The translations under genes were made by a program, and so were the position numbers. The notes under the pieces are model-generated. The model saw nothing but the letters and a program-made list of their open reading frames with translations, ran no database searches and was not told the origin of the DNA. Below, piece after piece: positions 56,881 to 64,000 of a stretch of 64,000 bases of DNA; positions within the stretch are counted from its first letter, which is position 1, and each line of letters opens with the position of its first letter. The stretch is taken from assembly GCA_009733775.1 (NCBI GenBank), contig WOGZ01000006.1, positions 62,001 to 126,000 on the forward strand, written 5' to 3'. The stretch comes from Alectoria sarmentosa (taxonomy: Eukaryota > Ascomycota > Lecanoromycetes > Lecanorales > Parmeliaceae).

Positions 56881-59800
56881 TTACAGCTCATCCTTCTCTC
56901 TTCTCTTCCTCTCCTCATCCTCCTCCTGCAGCACCTCCTGCACATTCTCCCCTCCTCCCTCCGCCACAATCTTCTCCCCCTGTCCCTCCGCATCTTTGAA
57001 CACCTTCGCAATCTCTTCGTCAATCCCCGTCCACTCCGGCACCTGTCTCCTCGCCCGGCTCAACTTCGGCTCCTTCGTCTCCGGGTTATTACACAAATCG
57101 ATTGTCCGCGCCTCCTTTAGACTCTCATCAGAACACCACGTCTCGCACCACAGCCACTCCTGCGGTAAACTGTGGATCTTGAGCACGTGCTGCATGTGGT
57201 TCGGCAGATCCTGATCTAGATTGCTCAAACTGGCCGGGTCCGCGGATAGTTGGTGGTATTGTTGTCTTAACCGGTCGCCGGCCGCCATTTCGCGGAATTT
57301 GATCAGGTCGACAACGTAGAGGGCTGAGATGTGGTATGGGCGACCGCGGAGAAAATTGGCCCAGTAACCTGTTTTCCAGAAACGGAATCCTTCCATCGAA
57401 GTGCGTGAGTCGCACATGGGGGTGAAGCCGTAGGCTGCACCTTCCAGGTCGTGGGTGACGAGGTCATACATGTCTGTTCTCACGATCTGGTCTGCGTCGA
57501 CGAAGATGACCTTGTCAAGGGAGGTCGGAAAGAGGACGTCGAGAAAGAGGATCTTGTAGCCCCAGATCTCGCGCTGTTTCTCGGATTGGGCGCGCAGCCA
57601 GTGGGGCCATTTGTAGGTGATGAGTGAATATTGGAAATTGTAGTGGGTGGCGAGTGTGGGGAGGGAGGCTTTGAAGGAGGGGGAGAGAAATTGTTCGATG
57701 AACCAGAATTTAACGGTGTGTTGCGTGTGCCTCATCACGCTGACCATCATTATGTTGAGCATACGCTCATAGAGATGGCCGCTGGCTACGGAGAAGATGT
57801 TGATGTCTGCGTGCTTGGGAGCGGATGGGGCGAGGCCGATGGTGGTGAGGAGAGACGAGGCGAACTTGGAGGCTTTGGAAAGGTAGTCCATTGGTGTGCC
57901 GGGCTTGACGGATTCTTCGAGTACGTCTTCCTCTTCTTGGCCAGCTTTGCGGGATAGACGCGGGTAGAGGGTCTTTCCTTGGAAGCTCATCAGGGTGATA
58001 TCAGTACTTTCGTCGCCAGGCTGTGGGTTGTAGCCTTGCTGTCCGGCGCTGTCGATATGGAAAATCTGTTCGCTTCGGCCCGGTTGGAGCTGGATCTTCC
58101 AGTATCCTGGGTTGGCTTTGAATTGGAAGTAGCCAAGATTAGCCATTATGATTGTGTCCGCGAAGTGAGGATCCTTTTCTGTCCCAAGGTAGAGCTGAAC
58201 CCCTCGTGGAGGAGGTCCGACGGTGATATCCCTTGAGTGACCCTCAATAAGGACATGTTCTAGTTCATAGATTGCATCAACATCTACACCTTCTTTGAGC
58301 GCGCTGAGCTTGATGTTGTCAAGATCGTGGACAGACTCTTTGGGAGCAACAAGCCAAGCGGGAGGGACATCGAGCGCCAGATTCAGCAAAGCTTCTTTGG
58401 GCAGGCCGCTAAAGCTTGCTTTGAGGTCCCGCAAGTCTCCATCCTGGGTGAAAGTCGGTCTTGCGTCAAGAACATGGCGGTAGAACCTCTTCACAGGTAG
58501 CTCCTTCATTTTCTCCTTCGGGTTGAGATATAGCTTGAGATGGACACCACTTAGCTCAGACAACACCTTCAAAATAGGTATCCAGCGCTGGGCTATCTCG
58601 CTTGTTGGGTCTATCGATGCGACGAGGTGAATCGATGAGGTCTCCGCGTCACCAGTCTGGATCACGGTATGATTTCTGGCAAACCCGTCGAATTTGTTCA
58701 TGCGAATCGTGGGGGCTGACTCGAAGATGCCTTCTGGCACATCGGAGATTGTGGAGAGGGCGATAGTTGAAGACAGTATAGCAGCATTCAATGGGTACTC
58801 TGCTTGTTTCCCGGGAAAGAGGGCTGTGATGGCTGCATTTGCTGGGTCAATGCGTTTGGAACGCTCGAATTGAAGCAACTGATCAAAGTCGCTCGCCGTA
58901 AAATCAGCGTCCTTGGGTAATGGTCCAACCACCCTGCCATTAAGCATCAAAGCTTGCTGTCCGGGCTGAAAGCCAAGAGTCTGAACGACCGGACTGAAAG
59001 ACTGCCAGAAGTCATTGGCTTGGTCAACAGCTTCGCGAGAATACTCCGCGTTCCAAAACTTGTCTAGCCGGCTTTTCGAGGAATTGTCTTGCTCTTTGGT
59101 CTGTCCGAGGACTGTCTTGAGATCCAGAGTGGATTCCAGCCAATGGATATCAAAGTTCCGATGGCCGTCTTTCATCTGCTCCCAAAACATGATTGAATGG
59201 GGGAAGAATTCCGATTTGGCGCCGCTGTGAACGAACAACAGCTCAACACCTTCATGCTTTTGGCAGAAGGTTACGGCCGACATCAAAAGGTCTGAACCTT
59301 TCTCGGAGTCCAGATCGGCGACTACCAACAATTGTACAGTCCCATGCTCCGATGGATGTCCATCGATCCGCGCCAGCAGACGTGGTAACTTTTCGAATAT
59401 AACAACGTGCTTGGATATCAAGTCTGCTACGTCAATGATGACGATGTTACTTTCGTCTTCAGGGATGATTAGAGCGTTACGATGCGTGATAGCCCTCTCT
59501 AAATATTGACCAGCCAGCCAGGTATCCTCGGGAATCACCTCTTCATAAACTTGGCGCTGAATTGTTCGAAGGTCCATGTCAATCTTCTGGCTCATCGTCT
59601 GTAACCACGCCTCATTTCGAGGCATCGCCACTCCATTGGCGAAGAGTGGCGCGGGAATTTCATCCGCTCCGAGTCGTTTGAGGTACTCCTTTGTACCATG
59701 AACTCGAGATTCAGACTCCGTCGCGTCAAGAACAGTCCTAAAGTCGGATACATGTTGGTCTCTGCGAAGGCTTCGATCCTTGATGGAAGAATCGAAATTG

Positions 59801-61667
59801 GCCTTTTGGGGGAGCGAAACTCTCTTGCCAACTGCAGACTATTGCGTGTTAGCAATTGAAACCATAAGTCCGAAAGGCAACCTACTGCTTCCAAGTACGC
59901 GAAGACAGCACTGAGTCCGTATGTGTCCAAGAGATGGTATACGATTTTCGCTTGATCTATAGCAGCCGCTGAGGTTGTCATAGGCACAATTCCAAACCGA
60001 ATTGGTATCTTGCGCTTGACGAAAGTCTGCAGGGATCCCACGAGCAGTTCGACATCTTTCACATCAGTCAGATCAAGCGGTATGATGACGTTGTGTATAT
60101 CGCGACGGACTTGAGGCAGTTGACCCGGGTACGTTCGCTGCAGAAGCTACGCGGCAAAATGAGTGTTTGAGGTATGTCCGAATATGAACTAATACTTACT
60201 GCAGAAGTATGGGTGGGCCAGGCGCCATATCGCTTGTCTTTCTCGATGTCGTTAAGCCAGACAATGATTCTACCACCCTCGAGGTTATCACGGTAGTCAT
60301 AACGTGGTGTGTCACCTTCTACTTTAGAACTCGCAATGGCCTCATGCGATAGAATCTGGATTGCCTCTGATCCACTGAATCCAATCTCACGCAGGCTATT
60401 CACAATGGAGCGTTCGCGTCTCAGTTGTTCGAGCAGTCCGAAAGCGTCCATTTGTCGAGCTTGAACTTGCAGCCCGTTCATCCAAATAACATTGTAGCCT
60501 GCTGGTAAAAAGAGATTACGATTGATGCTGTGTTCTTCCACAAAATCTGTAGATACATTACGTTTGGTTATTGCTGAAGAGTGCTTGGGAAAGTCTTGAG
60601 AGACCTTCACCAGAGTGTCAAAGGGATCATCGCTGGCCATAATGAAGCTTGCAGTTTTGAGGCCAAGACCTAATAGCTCTTTGGACGACAGAGGCTTGAG
60701 ATCTGCTACTTCTTCGGTCTCGAGCAGGAACTCATCCGTAGCCGCTTCTGTGCCTGCCGGAAGTTCTTGATCATCCGCATCTTCTAATCCAGCACTTCTG
60801 TCATCAATGACGATATAGTCCGTTCTCTTGAGAGCAAGCTCGATCCCATATCCATTCACTGCCAATGGCCTTGCTGATTGAGACTGAGAAGGTCTATACC
60901 GAATTCGATAAGTTGTTCGTCCATTGCGAGCCGTGCTACTTATTGTTTGGTGGAATTGACCGAAAAGAGGCGATGTGATGTCGGCGTACAGTATTGAGGG
61001 AGCTTCGACCGCTTTAGAGCTTACATCGAGGACGCGGTCAAATGGCAACCTCTCTGGATTTCTGGGCCTTGTTAGCTGGGCGTATCCCCGGTACGTGGGG
61101 GTCCAACCTTACTTCAATGCGCCAACATCCTGCTGGGCTCGGTCCAAAGCGGGTGAGCAATATTGCTTCCCATCGAAATGCACCCAGACTGGACATGCTG
61201 CATCTTGCGCTGCCATCAAAGAAGGTTTCACGGAGGCATCGTAATAATGGTAATGGGCTTCTATTCGGGGAGCAGCGGAGTGTATGGACAAGGCGAATTG
61301 AAAAGAAGACATCGCCTCGGCATTCATGATATGTCCATCGTCCTGCAGGACCTGTGTAAAGGTGTTATACAGCTCCTGGTCCGAGCTGCAATCAGCAAAG
61401 CGCCCCTCAGCAATTCGATCGAGGATGGGGAAATAGGCGGTGGAGTTTTCTTCCGCAGCTGTTTCCCTGCAAAATGTAAGCCCTCCAAGCACGCCGGATC
61501 TGAAGTTTGAAAGTCACCAACAGCAGCTCTAGTATATAGGGAGGAGCATTGAAAGAAGCCTGGAGAGCGACGTTCACATTTGGACCGGCAAGAGCATGCC
61601 GGACTGTCACAGCGGACGACACCAGCAGCACGCCGAGGAGCTCAGACGGTAGTAGAGAGAGATGCAT
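56881..61667 (-). CDS. UDP-glucose:glycoprotein glucosyltransferase
   Basis: An ER-lumen folding sensor that re-glucosylates misfolded N-glycoproteins for calnexin. About five exons give roughly 1500 residues. A signal peptide (MHLSLLPSELLGVLLVSSAV...ALA) starts at 61667. Intron 1 joins LELLL-ETAAEENSTAYF and intron 2 joins GALK-NPERLPFDRVLD. The large sensor part has thioredoxin-like domains, for example KIPIRFGIVPMTTS. The GT24 catalytic domain near the end reads INIFSVASGHLYERMLNIMM, then the DxD motif in KVIFVDADQIVRTDMYDL, GYWANFLRGRPYHISALYVV and LDQDLPNHMQH. The protein ends REKDEL, a retrieval signal. The motif set is complete. A Kre5-like, catalytically altered version is unlikely because DxD is intact. 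Confidence 0.94.
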
Positions 61668-62127
61668 GGCTTTGGCCTCCTTAGCTTCTCCAAATTTGCT
61701 GCTGTTTAGGATACACCAATCATTTCTGTTGTATCACCAGGGCATTGACGCAGTCCATGACATTGAGACATGGAGCGGCACGCATCCCATCAATTTGACA
61801 CGCAGTTGTATTTTGAACAAGTGAGCTTCCACCTTACTCATAATGGCCAGATTTATTCTTTGCCATCGGACTCGGATCATCTTATCAGCCGTTCCGATGT
61901 TTAGCCACCGCCAGAAATTGGGGGTTTTCGGATTTCCAGCCCCCCTCGGCCTCCATTTGTGTCACCCTCACAGACTAAATTTACTTCAGATATTCAAAAA
62001 GTTGCAGTCTTTCGATGGAGTCAACGAGGTAACGTTACCAAGTCGTCGGCTCCATGAGTACGCAGTAGCCGCTGCTCTCACTTGTTACAACCTTTTAAAA
62101 CAAAAATTATTGACGATATCGAGCAAG
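61668..62127. promoter_or_regulatory. divergent promoter of UGGT and the PhzF-like gene
   Basis: A 460-bp region between two divergent starts. No clear motif; no in-frame ATG upstream of 62128 improves the PhzF model. Confidence 0.4.
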
Positions 62128-63353
62128 ATGAACACGTTCGAACAGCGCCTCCAACAATTGGCTTCAAATTCAAATTCCCGTGAAACAACCATCACACCTC
62201 CTCCACCGAACGGTTCCCGGAAAAAGCCTTCCTCTAATTCACTTCCTTGCTCTACCCTCGACGTTTTTACGACAACCCGTTTCAAAGGAAATCAACTTGC
62301 AGTGATCCATGTCCCTTCCTCACTGCCTCTTCCCGCTTCAGTTCTTCTTTCGCAGGAAACCAAACAAACGATAGCGCGCGAATTCAACTTTTCCGAAACC
62401 GTCTTCCTCCATGACGCTGTCGCTGGGACGTCGGATCGGCGACTCGACATCTTCACGCTCAAAGAAGAACTCCCCTTCGCCGGCCATCCCATCATTGGAA
62501 CCATCTGTCACGTGTGTCAGAGCGAGGAGCCTCCTTTGGAGAGCGTGACTCTGCTTTGTAAAGCAGGGCCCATCATGGGACGGTATGATCCAGAGACAAA
62601 GCTCGCAGAGGCAGAGATTCCACACAATGTGAGGATCCATCAGGCACCCGTATCTGGCAGAGCAGTCCTGAAGGCACAGCCATATCTTAGCAGAACTTCT
62701 GTAGTAACCAACGAGCTTCGTGTGGTCTCGATTGTCCATGGAATGTCCTATGTGCTCATCCAGGTGCCTTCGATATCCCCTCACCTCGAAAAGCTCGAAG
62801 TAGGCGGTCCTAGCGTTGACTGCGATTCTGTGAAATTAGATGAAGGCTGGACTCCTTCCTTTATTGGCACCTACTTTTACGCCATCACTTCACACAGCAG
62901 TGACAAAATTGTTAGGCTGAGGACAAGGATGCTGGAGCCGAGTGTTGGCGAAGACTCGGCGACCGGTAGTGCAGCAAGCACGCTTGCGTCGTTCCTGGCT
63001 CTGAAGGACGGTACAGGGAAAATGACATTTTATTACTCTATTGAGCAAGGTGTTGAGATGGGGCGGGCAAGTGAAATTCAAGTGAAAGTGACTTTGGATG
63101 CAACTGGAAAAGCCGTTGAAAAGGTGGTTTTGGCGGGGAGGGCAGTCCGTAAGTGCACTTTTCGGAGCAAATATCCCCCAATTTACACGGTGTTTCAGTC
63201 GCGAGACATTTTTCGGGAGCAAACGACTCGGGTTACTCACGAGACCTCTCTTACAAACTGACCGTTTGCCTTAAAGTAATTATGCTGACTTCGAAATGTG
63301 TAGGCGTCACGCAAGGGGTTCTGTATCTGCCTGAGAGCAGGACAAGTACGTGA
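62128..63353 (+). CDS. PhzF-like isomerase family protein
   Basis: A member of the PhzC/PhzF fold (diaminopimelate-epimerase-like), with two exons (intron 63149-63303) giving 356 residues. The core shows STLDVFTTTRFKGNQLAVIH, the catalytic-region FNFSETVFLH with the conserved Glu, and FTLKEELPFAGHPIIGT. It also shows GEDSATGSAASTLASFLALK with the conserved Asp-x-x-Thr-Gly-Ser loop. The splice gives the family ending GRAVRVTQGVLYLPES. A disordered about 40-residue N-terminus precedes the fold. Substrates of fungal members are mostly unknown. No phenazine genes are nearby, so a role in phenazine synthesis should not be assumed. Confidence 0.9.
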
Positions 63354-64000
63354 AGTATTCAACATACATTTCTCATCCTCGCCACATCGTGGAAGTGAAG
63401 TCTCTTCAATGATGCTCGGACAGGAATTCCAGAGGAGTAGAACCTTGTGTCGTGCCATTTCCTTTGATTATAGCATCTCAATGAAGATGTGATATCAGGA
63501 ACAGACGAATCGTTGCGTATACAGTCCGTCGAGTATATCAATCAAGTATTCTCGAATGTACTCCTACCCATACGGAGCATGGCAACACCATTCAGGCAAG
63601 CCGCCAAAACAAAGTGGCAATCTTGTGTACTAGCGTCTTCCAGGTCTCGTGCTTTCAATGGGTAAAAGCCAAGAAATTCTGGCACTCGATGTGCAGAAAC
63701 AGTCCAAAGGCTGCTTCATGGGCCATAAGCTTCGGACTTGATATGCAATTTGTCAGCATTCAAGGGGGATTCTACCATAGCAACTGCCACATTTTCTGGC
63801 AGCGCGCCTACAGTGGATGGACATGAGAGCAGGTCGACCTGGTATTTACCGTGGGATCTTGTCCAGGATCAGGAATATGAAAATCAAAGTCTGGATAAAG
63901 GTTCGAGTGCTCCGAGAGGCAGCTTAGGATGTTACACGGCAGAACCTGTGTTGCAAGTACGACTGTCCCAGGCAGTGCATTACGAGGACTTGACCTTCGA
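63354..64000. other. window end, mostly unassigned
   Basis: After the PhzF-like gene no complete gene is seen. One open minus-strand frame reaching the window edge is listed separately. Confidence 0.4.
63808..64000 (-). CDS. possible 3' end of a gene running off the window
   Basis: A minus-strand frame is open from the window edge to a TAG at 63808-63810, about 62 codons. It reads LPGTVVLATQVLPCN and later LYPDFDFHIPDPG. I do not recognise it, and it may be chance. Confidence 0.2.
   Translation of the reverse strand, partial: RRSSPRNALPGTVVLATQVLPCNILSCLSEHSNLYPDFDFHIPDPGQDPTVNTRSTCSHVHPL

Noticed and set aside
61668..63353. Secondary-metabolite (phenazine-type) cluster around the PhzF-like gene
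   Set aside because: Neighbours are UGGT and other housekeeping genes; no other biosynthetic enzymes are present.

Overview
The window looks like nuclear DNA of a filamentous ascomycete (Pezizomycotina). The signs are about 25 protein genes with many 45-75 nt GT-AG introns carrying CTRAY-type branch sites, a fungal gene set (SKN7, VID27, SKT5, TPS1, OXR1, HOP2), and AT-rich blocks of the kind left by repeat-induced point mutation. A HOP2 gene argues against lineages reported to have lost the Dmc1/Hop2 meiotic pathway, such as Neurospora. I could not place the class.

Layout. Positions 1-1.7 kb are gene-poor and AT-rich. At 2-6.3 kb an apparently intact MFS sugar transporter sits beside a wrecked arylsulfatase. 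From 7 to 28.9 kb the order is TPS1, a BolA protein, NIF3, a peroxiredoxin, SKN7, eIF2B-epsilon, mitochondrial S17, VID27, AP-1 beta, a DEK-C protein and TRM10. Between 29 and 34.8 kb two related AT-rich terminal-inverted-repeat elements flank OXR1, COG6 and a tRNA gene. From 35 to 63.4 kb come ATG9, a mitoferrin, a Sap1/Yta6-type AAA ATPase, a poorly coding 1.7-kb stretch, CHL1, SKT5, HOP2, a CCCH zinc-finger gene, UGGT and a PhzF-like enzyme. Most are single-copy housekeeping genes on both strands. There is no operon logic and no biosynthetic cluster.

The most unusual feature is a tRNA-Thr(CGU) gene at 33824-33999. Its body folds perfectly only if two inserts of 53 and 51 nt are removed, one in the anticodon loop and one in the T stem. 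Neither insert is at the canonical 37/38 position. Both begin with GT, end with AG and carry a CTAAC branch-like motif, so they look like spliceosomal introns in a Pol III gene. Box A, box B and a T-run terminator are intact.

Other points of interest are a predicted 5-nt microexon that completes the Walker A motif of CHL1, 10- and 13-nt microexons in HOP2, a CaaX box in SKT5 split by the last intron, a GC-AG intron in the sugar transporter, and an exact copy of a cDNA-library EcoRI adapter sequence at 48897. All gene models here were read by eye from the sequence and have no transcript support.
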